Part shown: one piece after another, positions 50,985 through 60,247 of the stretch | How the letters are laid out: each line of letters starts with the position of its first letter | Position numbering within the stretch: the first letter of the stretch is position 1 | Translations under genes and position numbers: made by a program | Assembly: GCF_037546185.1 (NCBI RefSeq) | Contig: NZ_JAWMWH010000001.1 | Location: forward strand, 868,001 to 932,000 | From: Nicoliella lavandulae | GTDB lineage: Bacteria; Bacillota; Bacilli; Lactobacillales; Lactobacillaceae | DNA: 64,000 nt | Direction: 5' to 3' | Notes under the pieces: generated by a model | What the model was told of the DNA's origin: nothing | The model's input: the letters and a program-made list of their open reading frames with translations, nothing else | The model's database searches: none

Positions 50985-53642
50985 ATGACTAAAGATATTA
51001 ACATGCCACCAAAGTATGATCATACCGCTGTGGAAAATGGTCAATACCAAACTTGGCTTGATGAAGACGTTTTCAAGCCTAGTGGCGATAAAAAAGCAAA
51101 ACCCTATTCCATCGTTATTCCACCGCCAAATGTTACTGGTAAGCTTCATTTAGGCCATGCCTGGGATACGACATTACAAGATATGTTAATCAGACAAAAA
51201 CGGATGTTAGGTTATGACACCCTCTGGTTACCTGGAATGGACCATGCCGGAATTGCCACGCAAGCCAAAGTGGAAGCTAAATTGAATAAGGAAGGCATCA
51301 CCCGTTATGACCTTGGTCGTAAAGCATTTATTGATAAGGTTTGGGAATGGAAAGATGACTATGCTGCTACTATTAAAAAGCAATGGGCTAAGCTAGGGTT
51401 ATCTCTCGATTACAGCCGTGAACGATTTACGTTAGATGATGGTCTTTCAGCTGCGGTACGAAAAGTATTCGTTACCCTTTACAAGAAGGGCTTGATCTAC
51501 CGTGGTGAATACATTATTAACTGGGATCCAAAGGCACGGACTGCGCTTTCCGATATCGAAGTTATCCATAAGGATGATAAAGGTGCCTTTTACCATGTTA
51601 AATATCCATTTACTGATGGTACGAAGTTTAATGGTAAGGATTACATCGAAATTGCAACGACTCGTCCTGAAACTATGTTTGGAGACGTTGCGGTTGCAGT
51701 TAACCCATCTGATGAACGTTATAAGGATATCGTTGGTAAGACTATTCGAGTGCCACTAGTGGACCGTGAAATTCCAATTATTGCCGATCAATACGTTGAT
51801 AAGGAATTTGGAACTGGGATGGTTAAGATTACCCCAGCCCATGATCCAAATGACTTTAACGTCGGAAATCGTCATGATTTAAAGCGGATCAATACCATGA
51901 ACGAAGATGCAACAATGAATGCTAACGCTGGCAAGTATGAAGGCCTTGATCGTTTTGCAGCTAGAAAGGCAATGACTGATGATTTGGAAGCCCAAGGATA
52001 CATGCTCAAAGTGGATCCAATCGTCCATTCCGTTGGGCATTCTGAACGGACCGGGGTTCAAGTTGAATCACGGCTTTCAACTCAATGGTTCGTTAAGATG
52101 AAGCCACTTGCTGAACAAGCATTGAAGAACCAAGAAACTGATGATCGCGTTAACTTTGTGCCAGAACGATTTGAAAACATCTTTGAACAATGGATGGATA
52201 ACATTCATGACTGGGTTATTTCACGTCAACTATGGTGGGGGCATCGAATCCCAGCTTGGTACAATAAAGAAACTGGTGAAACTTACGTTGGTGAAGAAGC
52301 ACCAAAGGATATTGAAAATTGGGAACAAGACCCAGACGTCTTGGATACATGGTTCTCATCAGCACTATGGCCATTTTCAACGATGGGTTGGCCTGATACT
52401 AACTCAGCTGACTTTAAACGTTACTTCCCAACCAATACGTTAGTTACTGGTTACGATATCATCTTCTTCTGGGTATCCCGGATGATTTTCCAAAGTCTTG
52501 AATTTACTGGTGAACGACCATTTAAGGATGTCTTATTACACGGATTAATTCGGGATGAACAAGGTCGCAAGATGAGTAAGTCCTTAGGTAACGGGATTGA
52601 TCCAATGGAAGTTATTGATAAGTATGGTGCCGATGCATTACGGTGGTTCCTATCTAATGGGTCTACTGCGGGACAAGATGTTCGGTTTAGTTATGCTAAG
52701 ATTGAATCTGCATGGAACTTCATTAATAAGATCTGGAACGCTAGTCGTTACGTTATCATGAACTTAGGGGATATGGAAAAACCAGAATTACCAGACCCAA
52801 GTAAGTGGAATTTAGCAGATCGTTGGATCTTGAGTAAGTTAAATGGCTTGGTTAACCAAGTTACTGATCAATTTGATAAGTACAACTTTGGTGAAGCTGG
52901 TCGGGCCCTTTACAACTTTATTTGGGATGACTTTTGTGATTGGTACATCGAAATGAGTAAGGAAACCCTTACTGGTGAAGATGAAGAAGCTAAGCAAAAC
53001 ACACGGAACGTATTAGCATATGTTCTTGACCAAACCCTTCGGCTATTACAACCAATCATGCCATTCGTAACTGAAAACATCTGGCAAACAATGCCACATG
53101 AAGGTAAGTCATTGGTAGTTGCTCAATATCCAGTTGATCATCCAGAATTTAATGACCCTAAGGCTGAATCTGATATGGATAGCTTAATTGACCTAATTAA
53201 GGCCGTTAGAAATATTCGTTCAGAAGCCAATGCTAAAATGTCTAGTGCTGTTGATATCTTAATTAAGACTGATAACCAAAACTTAAAGGATATCTTCGAA
53301 GAAAACGAAGGTTACATTCAACGCTTCTGTCATCCAAAGACATTAGAAATTGGTAGTGACGTTCAAGCACCGAAGTTAGCAATGACCAGTGTGATGACGG
53401 ATGCTGAAATTAGTATTCCATTAGCTGAATTAGTCGACTTGGATGAAGAAATCAAGCGCTTGGATAAAGAAATCGAACAATTCGAATCCGAAGTTCAACG
53501 GGCTGAAAAGAAGTTATCCAACGAACGATTCGTGCAAAACGCACCGGATGCAGTTGTTGATTCAGAACGTGAAAAATTAGAAGATAACAAAGCTAAGTTA
53601 GCTGCTACTAAACAACGGCAAGCTGAACTTAAGGCTCAATAA
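50985..53642 (+). CDS. valS: valine--tRNA ligase
   Basis: Class Ia aminoacyl-tRNA synthetase. The 885-residue protein has the HIGH motif as HLGH in GKLHLGHAWD, the CP1 editing domain, the KMSKS motif in GRKMSKSLGNG, the anticodon-binding domain, and a C-terminal coiled coil of about 65 residues (LDEEIKRLDKEIEQFESE). GAGGTG precedes the ATG. Expression is controlled by the Val T-box directly upstream, giving more enzyme when tRNA-Val is uncharged. Confidence 0.98.
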   Translation: MTKDINMPPKYDHTAVENGQYQTWLDEDVFKPSGDKKAKPYSIVIPPPNVTGKLHLGHAWDTTLQDMLIRQKRMLGYDTLWLPGMDHAGIATQAKVEAKLNKEGITRYDLGRKAFIDKVWEWKDDYAATIKKQWAKLGLSLDYSRERFTLDDGLSAAVRKVFVTLYKKGLIYRGEYIINWDPKARTALSDIEVIHKDDKGAFYHVKYPFTDGTKFNGKDYIEIATTRPETMFGDVAVAVNPSDERYKDIVGKTIRVPLVDREIPIIADQYVDKEFGTGMVKITPAHDPNDFNVGNRHDLKRINTMNEDATMNANAGKYEGLDRFAARKAMTDDLEAQGYMLKVDPIVHSVGHSERTGVQVESRLSTQWFVKMKPLAEQALKNQETDDRVNFVPERFENIFEQWMDNIHDWVISRQLWWGHRIPAWYNKETGETYVGEEAPKDIENWEQDPDVLDTWFSSALWPFSTMGWPDTNSADFKRYFPTNTLVTGYDIIFFWVSRMIFQSLEFTGERPFKDVLLHGLIRDEQGRKMSKSLGNGIDPMEVIDKYGADALRWFLSNGSTAGQDVRFSYAKIESAWNFINKIWNASRYVIMNLGDMEKPELPDPSKWNLADRWILSKLNGLVNQVTDQFDKYNFGEAGRALYNFIWDDFCDWYIEMSKETLTGEDEEAKQNTRNVLAYVLDQTLRLLQPIMPFVTENIWQTMPHEGKSLVVAQYPVDHPEFNDPKAESDMDSLIDLIKAVRNIRSEANAKMSSAVDILIKTDNQNLKDIFEENEGYIQRFCHPKTLEIGSDVQAPKLAMTSVMTDAEISIPLAELVDLDEEIKRLDKEIEQFESEVQRAEKKLSNERFVQNAPDAVVDSEREKLEDNKAKLAATKQRQAELKAQ

Positions 53643-53658
53643 TCATTAACGTTAATTT

Positions 53659-53692
53659 GAAAACCCCGGCATTTAATATGGCGGGGTTTTTT
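53659..53692 (+). terminator. terminator after valS
   Basis: Stem AAAACCCCG / CGGGGTTTT with a loop of about 14 bases and T residues; it ends just before the folC ribosome site. Confidence 0.85.
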
Positions 53693-53705
53693 GTAAGGAG
53701 GAATT

Positions 53706-55013
53706 ATGGATAGTTATCAAGCCGCTTTGGACTATATTCATGGTCGAGTGAAATCACATAAGGATGCTACGATGCGACGCATGCAAATGTTAATGCAGCG
53801 ATTAGGGCACCCAGAACGAAAAATTAATGCGATTCATGTTGCAGGCACCAATGGGAAGGGTTCAACAGTTGCATTCTTACGGAACTTATTGCAAGCAGCT
53901 GGACTAACGGTCGGCACATTTACTTCACCATTTATTGTTCGTTTTAACGAACGAATTAGCGTGGATGGAATCCCAATTAGTGATGATGAGTTAGTGCGTT
54001 TAGTGCAAAAGGTTAAACCCATCGTAGCCGAAATTGATGCGATGATGCCAAACGAAGGACCGACTGAGTTTGAAGTGTTAACAGCGATGATGTTTGCCTA
54101 CTTCGCAGAAGGCCATGCGGATGTGGTAATCGTAGAAGTCGGGATTGGTGGCGATAATGATTCCACCAACGTGATTCAACCTAAATTATCAGTGATTACG
54201 ACAATTGGTTATGATCACATGCGCTTTTTGGGTAACACCTTAGAATCCATTGCTGGACATAAGGCAGGGATTATTAAGGAACACGTGCCAGTGGTAATTG
54301 GTCGTATTGCGGCTGGCCCCAAGCATGTAATTGAAGTGACCGCAAGTCAACACCATGCGCCACTATTAGCATTAGGGACTCAATTTAGTGTTCAATCAGA
54401 ACCGGTGGCTGGTTGGCATGAACAGTTTCGTTTTGCTGACCGATCACAGACTATCGATGCCATTAAAACGAATTTAATGGGTGATTTTCAAATTGATAAT
54501 GCGGCAGTTGCAATTGAAAGCTTTATTCAGTTTATGCAGATGAATCATCAACCGGTAACTAGCCAAATGATTAAGACTGGAATCTTAAATACTGAATGGG
54601 CCGGTCGATTTGAAAAATTAAATGATCAGCCATTAGTTGTAATCGACGGAGCCCATAATATGCCAGCAATTGAAGAAATTGAAAAAAATATTAAAAATCA
54701 TTTTTCAGATCGTGAATTTTATATTATACTTGCTATATTGGCAGATAAACAATATTTGGCAATGATTAAAAAATTAGCCCAAATTAAAAATGTACATTTG
54801 ATTTTAACTGAATTTCAAGGCCCGAGCCAACGGTCCGCAGCTGATTTATCATCAATTGCTGATGCAGTGGCAGCTAACCACCCCATTGATTTTGAGCCTA
54901 ATTGGCAACAAGCAATTGTTAGCGCTACGAATGAAATGAGTCAAGATGATGTATTATTAATTACGGGGTCGCTTTATTTTATCTCGGATGTGCGAGCATT
55001 ATTTATGAATTAA
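53706..55013 (+). CDS. folC: folylpolyglutamate synthase / dihydrofolate synthase
   Basis: Adds glutamates to folates (and possibly dihydropteroate). The 435-residue protein is a Mur-ligase-like enzyme with P-loop VAGTNGKGSTVAF, the omega-loop region TSPFIVRFNERI, GIGGDNDSTNV and the C-terminal ligase domain with VIDGAHNMPA. AAGGAGGA precedes the ATG. Placement after valS is common in Firmicutes. The valS terminator partly separates the two. Confidence 0.95.
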   Translation: MDSYQAALDYIHGRVKSHKDATMRRMQMLMQRLGHPERKINAIHVAGTNGKGSTVAFLRNLLQAAGLTVGTFTSPFIVRFNERISVDGIPISDDELVRLVQKVKPIVAEIDAMMPNEGPTEFEVLTAMMFAYFAEGHADVVIVEVGIGGDNDSTNVIQPKLSVITTIGYDHMRFLGNTLESIAGHKAGIIKEHVPVVIGRIAAGPKHVIEVTASQHHAPLLALGTQFSVQSEPVAGWHEQFRFADRSQTIDAIKTNLMGDFQIDNAAVAIESFIQFMQMNHQPVTSQMIKTGILNTEWAGRFEKLNDQPLVVIDGAHNMPAIEEIEKNIKNHFSDREFYIILAILADKQYLAMIKKLAQIKNVHLILTEFQGPSQRSAADLSSIADAVAANHPIDFEPNWQQAIVSATNEMSQDDVLLITGSLYFISDVRALFMN

Positions 55014-55179
55014 TCATTGATTGTTTAACTTAAGATTAAGTTATTAAATAATACTTTCAATCCGATTAATAATGTGGTTAAAATTAATCACGAGTGATTT
55101 AATTCAATTAGAAGAAAATATGATATACTAACAATGATAAATTCATATTAGTATGTATGAATACGAAGGGATGAACGTC
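55014..55179 (+). other. folC-mreB gap with likely mreB promoter
   Basis: An AT-rich gap. TATACT at 55124-55129 is a plausible -10 for the mreBCD-minCD cluster; no convincing -35 is seen. No terminator for folC is evident. Confidence 0.35.
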
Positions 55180-56184
55180 GTGTTTGGATTTGGAACAAAA
55201 AATATTGGAATTGATTTAGGAACAGCCAATACCATCGTATACGTCGAAGGTAAAGGAATCGTTTTAAGAGAACCTTCCGTTGTTGCTAAAAACACCAAGA
55301 CAGGGGCAATCGTGGCCGTGGGTCAAGAAGCCCGCGACATGATTGGAAGAACACCAGCAAGTATTAAGGCCATCCGTCCAATGAAGGATGGGGTAATTGC
55401 TGATTATGACACTACCGTAGCGATGTTGAAGTACTACATTGCTAAAACTTTAGGCCACTCTAGTGGTAAACCATACGTAATGGTTTGTGTGCCAAGTGGA
55501 ATTACTGAAGTTGAAAAGCGTGCGGTTATTGATGCAACTCGGGTTGCTGGTGCTCGTGACGCTTATGTAATTGAAGAACCATTTGCAGCTGCAATTGGAG
55601 CAGGCTTACCAATTATGGATCCAACTGGTAGTATGGTGGTTGATATTGGTGGTGGAACCACTGATGTTGCTACTATTTCACTAGGTGGAATCGTATCTAG
55701 TCGTTCAGTTCGGGTTGCCGGTGATAAATTAAACGATGCAATTGCAACTTACGTTCGCAAAAAGCATAATTTATTAATTGGTGAAAGAACTGCTGAACGC
55801 CTTAAATGGGAAATCGGTTCTGCATCACTTGAAGAAGCTAAGAAGATGGAAGGGACTACGGTTCGTGGTCGTTACCTATTGACTGGATTGCCAAAGGCAG
55901 TTGAAATTTCTGCTACTGATATTTCAGAAGCAATTCATGAACCCATCTTAGAAATTATCGGAACCGTTAAAGAAACGCTTGAGGAAACTTCTCCAGAAAT
56001 CGCTGCCGATGTTATCGATCATGGAATCGTACTTACCGGTGGTGGCGCTTTACTTAAGAATCTCGCAGATATTATTTCAGACGAGACTAAGGTTCCAGTG
56101 TCAATTGCTAAAGACCCGCTTGATTGTGTTGCAATCGGAACTGGTGAATCATTAAAGAGTATTGACGTAATGAAGAAAAAATAA
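55180..56184 (+). CDS. mreB: rod shape-determining protein MreB
   Basis: Actin homologue that guides the elongation machinery with MreC, MreD and RodA. The 334-residue protein has FGFGTKNIGIDLGTANTIVY, VVDIGGGTTDVATISLGG and VLTGGGALLKNL, matching MreB rather than Mbl. The GTG at 55180 is chosen because GAAGGG at 55165-55170 is correctly spaced and the protein then begins MFGFGTKN as in other MreB; an ATG at 55153 would add nine unusual residues. Confidence 0.95.
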   Translation: MFGFGTKNIGIDLGTANTIVYVEGKGIVLREPSVVAKNTKTGAIVAVGQEARDMIGRTPASIKAIRPMKDGVIADYDTTVAMLKYYIAKTLGHSSGKPYVMVCVPSGITEVEKRAVIDATRVAGARDAYVIEEPFAAAIGAGLPIMDPTGSMVVDIGGGTTDVATISLGGIVSSRSVRVAGDKLNDAIATYVRKKHNLLIGERTAERLKWEIGSASLEEAKKMEGTTVRGRYLLTGLPKAVEISATDISEAIHEPILEIIGTVKETLEETSPEIAADVIDHGIVLTGGGALLKNLADIISDETKVPVSIAKDPLDCVAIGTGESLKSIDVMKKK

Positions 56185-56195
56185 AAACACATCTT

Positions 56196-56232
56196 AGGCG
56201 GGAGGTTTTTGGGCTTCCCGCCTTTGTTTTTT
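56196..56232 (+). terminator. terminator-like hairpin between mreB and mreC
   Basis: Stem AGGCGGGA / TCCCGCCT followed by TTGTTTTTT. mreC has a ribosome site shortly after, so this may act as a partial terminator that lowers mreCD-minCD expression relative to mreB. Confidence 0.8.
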
Positions 56233-56257
56233 AAATTAAAGTTTACGGAGGGCAATT

Positions 56258-57109
56258 ATGCACAAGTTTTTCTCCAATCGAAAATTGGTAATTGTCATGG
56301 TATGTATTGTAATCAGTCTTGGATTGATGAGTTTTTCCGTTGCTGTGCGTGATCGAAAGTCAACGCCCCCATTGATTCAACAATTTGGAAATGACGTGGC
56401 TGGATTTACTAATACTGTGGTGTCAACACCTGTTAATGCGATTAGTAATGGATTTAGCTCAATTGCGGGATTATTGAATACCTATCAAGAAAATCAAATT
56501 TTGAGTAAGCGAGTTGACCAAATTACGTCAACTCAAGTTCGTGATGAAGCGTTACAACGTGAAAATGCTAAGTTACGAAGTCAACTAAAACTAAATGATA
56601 CTTTAACTAACTATAAGGCAATCAATGCAGCAGTTATTACTAGAACCCCATCCTCTTGGCAAAACCAAGTTATTATTAATCGTGGGGCTAATGCTGGAGT
56701 GAAGAAAAATATGCCAGTATTAGTTGACACAGGACTAGCTGGCCGGGTATCAGAAGTTAATAAAACCAATAGTAAAGTTGAATTGATTACCAATAACAAC
56801 GATGCCACGAACCGTTTTGCCATTGAAGTAAATGCTACCAATGGGAAAGTCGTAAATGGAATCATTACTGGCTATAATAAGAATACCGGGCTGGTTGAAA
56901 TGGGTAACGTTACTACAAAGGCTAAAATTAAAGTGGGCCAAAAAGCTTATACTAGTGGGCTAGGTGGCATTACACCGAAGGGATTATACATCGGAAAAGT
57001 TGCTAAGGTAGCCACTGATGACTATGGATTATCATATAAAATTTATATTACCCCAGCTGCTGATTTAAATGATATTGAAGCAGTTACTGTGGCTAGTCGA
57101 GAACAATAG
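56258..57109 (+). CDS. mreC: rod shape-determining protein MreC
   Basis: A 283-residue bitopic protein: short cytosolic tail, one membrane helix (about residues 8-28), a coiled coil (about 68-108: EREN-type heptads such as ALQRENAKLRSQLKLND) and two beta domains outside (TRTPSSWQNQVIINRGANAG). It dimerises and links MreB-directed complexes with penicillin-binding proteins. GGAGGGC precedes the ATG, and mreD follows after 11 bases. Confidence 0.95.
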   Translation: MHKFFSNRKLVIVMVCIVISLGLMSFSVAVRDRKSTPPLIQQFGNDVAGFTNTVVSTPVNAISNGFSSIAGLLNTYQENQILSKRVDQITSTQVRDEALQRENAKLRSQLKLNDTLTNYKAINAAVITRTPSSWQNQVIINRGANAGVKKNMPVLVDTGLAGRVSEVNKTNSKVELITNNNDATNRFAIEVNATNGKVVNGIITGYNKNTGLVEMGNVTTKAKIKVGQKAYTSGLGGITPKGLYIGKVAKVATDDYGLSYKIYITPAADLNDIEAVTVASREQ

Positions 57110-57120
57110 GGGGAATTGGA

Positions 57121-57648
57121 ATGTTAAGAAATTCACCACTACGGTTTGTGTTTCCGATTGGATTGTATATTGCATTTTGTTTAGATGGATCTGTTAGCCG
57201 GATTTTCGGTGGACAATTATTTGGGGTCCAATCAATGGTGCCAATGATTACTTTATTGTGGCTTACTTTGGGCTTACTATTTGAAAATGGCATTAATCTT
57301 CACTTAGGGGCCTGGGCTGCTTTAGCTGGCTTTGTGATGGATATGTATTATTTTGGTACGTTAGGAGTATTTGTATTTATCCTCCCGTTAGTGGTGTATA
57401 TTAGTCGCATTTTATACCGCTACTTACCAATTAACTTCATTACTGGGATGTTGATTTATTTTATTGATATTACAATTTCAATGTCGCTAGCTTATTTTGC
57501 CAATCGATTTGTTGGTCTAGCTAACGTTACTGGGACTAACTTTTTAGTTTCAGTCCTAGGACCAACCCTAGTGCTAAATTTAGTTCTATTTATCATCACT
57601 TATTATCCGATTTCGCTTCTTTTTGATCGTTATCGGGAAAAGAAATAG
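57121..57648 (+). CDS. mreD: rod shape-determining protein MreD
   Basis: A 175-residue membrane protein with five or six helices, including GLLFENGINLHLGAWAALA and FVMDMYYFGTLG, typical of MreD. It forms a membrane complex with MreC. GGGGGAATTGGA upstream provides a ribosome site; spacing to mreC and minC (11 bp each) shows one operon. Confidence 0.92.
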   Translation: MLRNSPLRFVFPIGLYIAFCLDGSVSRIFGGQLFGVQSMVPMITLLWLTLGLLFENGINLHLGAWAALAGFVMDMYYFGTLGVFVFILPLVVYISRILYRYLPINFITGMLIYFIDITISMSLAYFANRFVGLANVTGTNFLVSVLGPTLVLNLVLFIITYYPISLLFDRYREKK

Positions 57649-57659
57649 GAGGAATTGGT

Positions 57660-58325
57660 TTGAAAGCAGTTAGCTTAAAGGGAACTAATAATGGCTATGA
57701 AATTGTTTTAGAATCATCAGCATCATTTGATCGCATTATGAGCGAATTAGAAGATTTATTAGCGAAGTTAGACCACGACTATCCAACTAAGCGGATGCAT
57801 TTAGAAATCATTACGGGTAAACGTTTATTATCTGAGGTTCAATCCGATCAAATTCGGAAGCTATTTGATCAATACAAACACTTATTGATTAGTAGTATTA
57901 GAAGTGATGTTATTACGGTTGAAGAAGCCAATCGAATTAAAGATGAAGAAAATATTCACATGGTTATCGATACGGTCCGTAATGGACAAACCCGCCGGCT
58001 CAGTGGCGATGTTTTATTCTTAGGAACCGTTCATCAAGGTGGAAAGTTAGTTACTGACGGAAATATCTATGTGTTAGGGAGCATATATGGCATTATTCAT
58101 GCTGGTGCGCCTAGTTCAGAAGATAATTTAATTGTTGGTGATTTACATAACGCCCAACAAGTTAGAATTGGTGAACAGTTTGATATTGTGGCTGATAAGG
58201 ACATTGAAGATTCATATAAAAGTGTTGCCTATGTGAACGATTTACACACACTAGATTATGGTAAAATAAAAGAATTAAAGAAAATTAATCCGAAATTTTA
58301 TAATCGAATTGGAGGAGTTCTGTAA
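57660..58325 (+). CDS. minC: septum site-determining protein MinC
   Basis: Inhibitor of FtsZ polymerisation at cell poles. The 221-residue protein has an N-terminal FtsZ-binding domain (about 1-100) and a C-terminal beta-helix (RSGDVLFLGTVHQGGKLV-like: LSGDVLFLGTVHQGGKLVTD, NIYVLGSIYGIIHAGA) that binds MinD. The start is TTG at 57660 after AGGAGGA. Its stop overlaps the minD start by one base. Confidence 0.94.
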   Translation: MKAVSLKGTNNGYEIVLESSASFDRIMSELEDLLAKLDHDYPTKRMHLEIITGKRLLSEVQSDQIRKLFDQYKHLLISSIRSDVITVEEANRIKDEENIHMVIDTVRNGQTRRLSGDVLFLGTVHQGGKLVTDGNIYVLGSIYGIIHAGAPSSEDNLIVGDLHNAQQVRIGEQFDIVADKDIEDSYKSVAYVNDLHTLDYGKIKELKKINPKFYNRIGGVL

Positions 58326-59140
58326 TGGGGAAAGCAATCGTTGTTACTTCTGGTAAGGGCGGCGTTGGTAAAACAACGTCGACTGCTAATATTGGTGCTG
58401 CACTAGCCTTGAACAGTAAAAAAGTTTGCTTGATGGATTTGGATATTGGTTTGAAAAATCTTGATTTAATTTTAGGGCTAGATAATCGGATCATCTATGA
58501 TATTGTGGATGTTGCAAATGACCGTGCGAAACTTCGCCAAGCGTTAGTTAAGGATAAGCGTTTTGATAGTTTGTACGTTCTACCAGCCGCTCAAAATACT
58601 GATAAGAATTCACTTAAACCAGAACAAGTTAAAGCCATTGTAGATGAGCTAAAACAAGAGTTTGACTACGTCTTTATTGATTGTCCAGCTGGAATTGAAC
58701 AGGGCTTTTTAAATGCGGTTGCTGGTGCTGATGGGGCCATTATCGTTACTACTCCCGAAATTTCTGCGGTACGGGATGCAGATCGAGTAATTGGATTATT
58801 GGAACAGCATCCATTAAAAGAAGCCCCAGAATTAATTATTAACCGGATTCGGCGTAATATGATGGAAAACGGGGATGTCATGGATATTGATGAAATTACT
58901 CAACATTTAGGCATTAAATTGTTAGGGATCGTAGTTGATGATGATAATGTGATCAAGACTTCTAACCATGGTGAACCCATTGTCATGGATCCAGATAATA
59001 TTGCATCACAAGGCTACCGGAATATTGCTCGGCGCATTGAGGGCGGTACGGTACCATTAATGAAAATTGATGATTTAGAAACCAGTAAACCATCATTTTG
59101 GAGCAAGGTCGGCAGTATTTTTTCAAAAAAGCATAAATAA
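58325..59140 (+). CDS. minD: septum site-determining protein MinD
   Basis: Membrane-associated ATPase that recruits MinC. The 271-residue protein has the deviant Walker A KGGVGKTT (residues 11-18), switch motif DLDIGLKNLDLILG, DCPAGIEQGF, and a C-terminal amphipathic helix (FWSKVGSIFSKKHK) for membrane binding. No minE follows, as expected in Firmicutes where DivIVA sets polarity. GGAGG precedes the ATG, which overlaps the minC stop (TAATG). Confidence 0.97.
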   Translation: MGKAIVVTSGKGGVGKTTSTANIGAALALNSKKVCLMDLDIGLKNLDLILGLDNRIIYDIVDVANDRAKLRQALVKDKRFDSLYVLPAAQNTDKNSLKPEQVKAIVDELKQEFDYVFIDCPAGIEQGFLNAVAGADGAIIVTTPEISAVRDADRVIGLLEQHPLKEAPELIINRIRRNMMENGDVMDIDEITQHLGIKLLGIVVDDDNVIKTSNHGEPIVMDPDNIASQGYRNIARRIEGGTVPLMKIDDLETSKPSFWSKVGSIFSKKHK

Positions 59141-59143
59141 TTC

Positions 59144-59172
59144 TTGACGGATATGTAATAATGCTTTATGAT
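59144..59172 (+). promoter_or_regulatory. promoter of the amino-acid transporter leader
   Basis: TTGACG (59144-59149), exactly 17 bases, TATGAT (59167-59172), just after minD. Confidence 0.82.
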
Positions 59173-59178
59173 TGCATT

Positions 59179-59548
59179 AATTAAATTAAAGATGTTGATC
59201 AGGAATTTATTCAATATCGTTCTTCAGAAAGTTTACGTTGATGCGAAGTAAATGGACGATTTGTTTTATTCACGCCTGTGAGTCGTTATTTCTGAAAATT
59301 AGTAGGAAATTACCGTTTTAACGCGTTATTGTTGTAGTTTAGTAAATAAACTCATTGAGATTTATTGTGTGAACAATGAATAAATCTGAGGTGGAACCAC
59401 GATTCAATCGTCCTCTTAAGTCATTTTGGCTTAAGAGGATTTTTTATTTACTAAACTCACTGAGGTAGTTTGTTCGAGCAAGCTATAAAATGAGGTGGCA
59501 CCACGTTGATTCGTCCTCTTAGATTAGATTCTAAGGGGACGTTTTTTG
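59179..59548 (+). promoter_or_regulatory. T-box leader with one Stem I and two antiterminator/terminator modules (candidate His)
   Basis: A single Stem I is visible (CAGG-AA...CTTCAGAAAG..., 3' side CAC-G-CCTG; candidate specifier CAC at 59271-59273). Two complete T-box modules follow. Module 1: GAGGTGGAACCACG (59388-59401) with terminator TCCTCTTAAG / CTTAAGAGGA (59411-59439) and T run. Module 2: GAGGTGGCACCACG (59492-59505) with terminator CGTCCTCTTAG / CTAAGGGGACG (59512-59541) and T run. Both modules begin with a shared AAACTCAYTGAG segment, so one arose by duplication. Confidence 0.85.
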
Positions 59549-59572
59549 TTAGGTTAGAAGGGAGTTATTGCT

Positions 59573-60226
59573 ATGTTAAATTATATTGTTGAAATTTTAC
59601 CGTCATTGCTATCAGGAGTGAAAGTGACCCTCCAAGTATTCTTTATGACATTGATATTCTCAATTCCACTGGGAATTATTGCGGGGGTTGGATTAACATC
59701 TAAATTCGCACCACTACGTTCAGTATTAAAGTTTTATGTTTGGATTATGCGGGGAACCCCATTGTTGCTTCAATTGATCTTTGTCTTCTATGGATTGCCA
59801 ATGATGCCCGGCGTCCAAATTGTGTTCCCACGATTTGATGCCGCCCTATTCGCATTCATTTTAAACTATACCGCTTACTTTGCTGAAATCTTCCGGGGTG
59901 GATTACAATCCATTCCAAAGGGCCAATATGAAAGTGCCAAGGTTCTTCGTTTATCATATTGGCAAACATTCCGTAAAATTGTGGTGCCCCAAGTGGTAAA
60001 AATTGTAATTCCATCCATTGGAAATGAAGTGATTAATCTGGTAAAGGATTCTTCATTAGTTTATGTGATCGGAATTGGGGACTTACTTAGAGCCGGAAAC
60101 GTTGCATCTGCTAGAGATGTTACGTTATTACCATTAGTCTTAGTGGCAGTCATTTACTTAGTCTTAACCGCGGTATTGACCTTTATGTTACGGAAGGTTG
60201 AAAAACACTACAGTTACTGGAAATAA
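59573..60226 (+). CDS. polar amino-acid ABC transporter permease
   Basis: A 217-residue HisM/GlnP-type permease with about five helices. It shows the N-terminal LLSGVKVTLQVFFMTLIFS and RGTPLLLQLIFVFYGLP of the HEQRo family and the EAA loop YESAKVLRLSYWQTFRKIV that contacts the ATPase. It is the first gene of a three-gene operon under the double-module T-box. The amino acid is probably histidine if the specifier is CAC, but this is inferred. Confidence 0.92.
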   Translation: MLNYIVEILPSLLSGVKVTLQVFFMTLIFSIPLGIIAGVGLTSKFAPLRSVLKFYVWIMRGTPLLLQLIFVFYGLPMMPGVQIVFPRFDAALFAFILNYTAYFAEIFRGGLQSIPKGQYESAKVLRLSYWQTFRKIVVPQVVKIVIPSIGNEVINLVKDSSLVYVIGIGDLLRAGNVASARDVTLLPLVLVAVIYLVLTAVLTFMLRKVEKHYSYWK

Positions 60227-60247
60227 TTTTCAAAGGAGGAATTGCCA

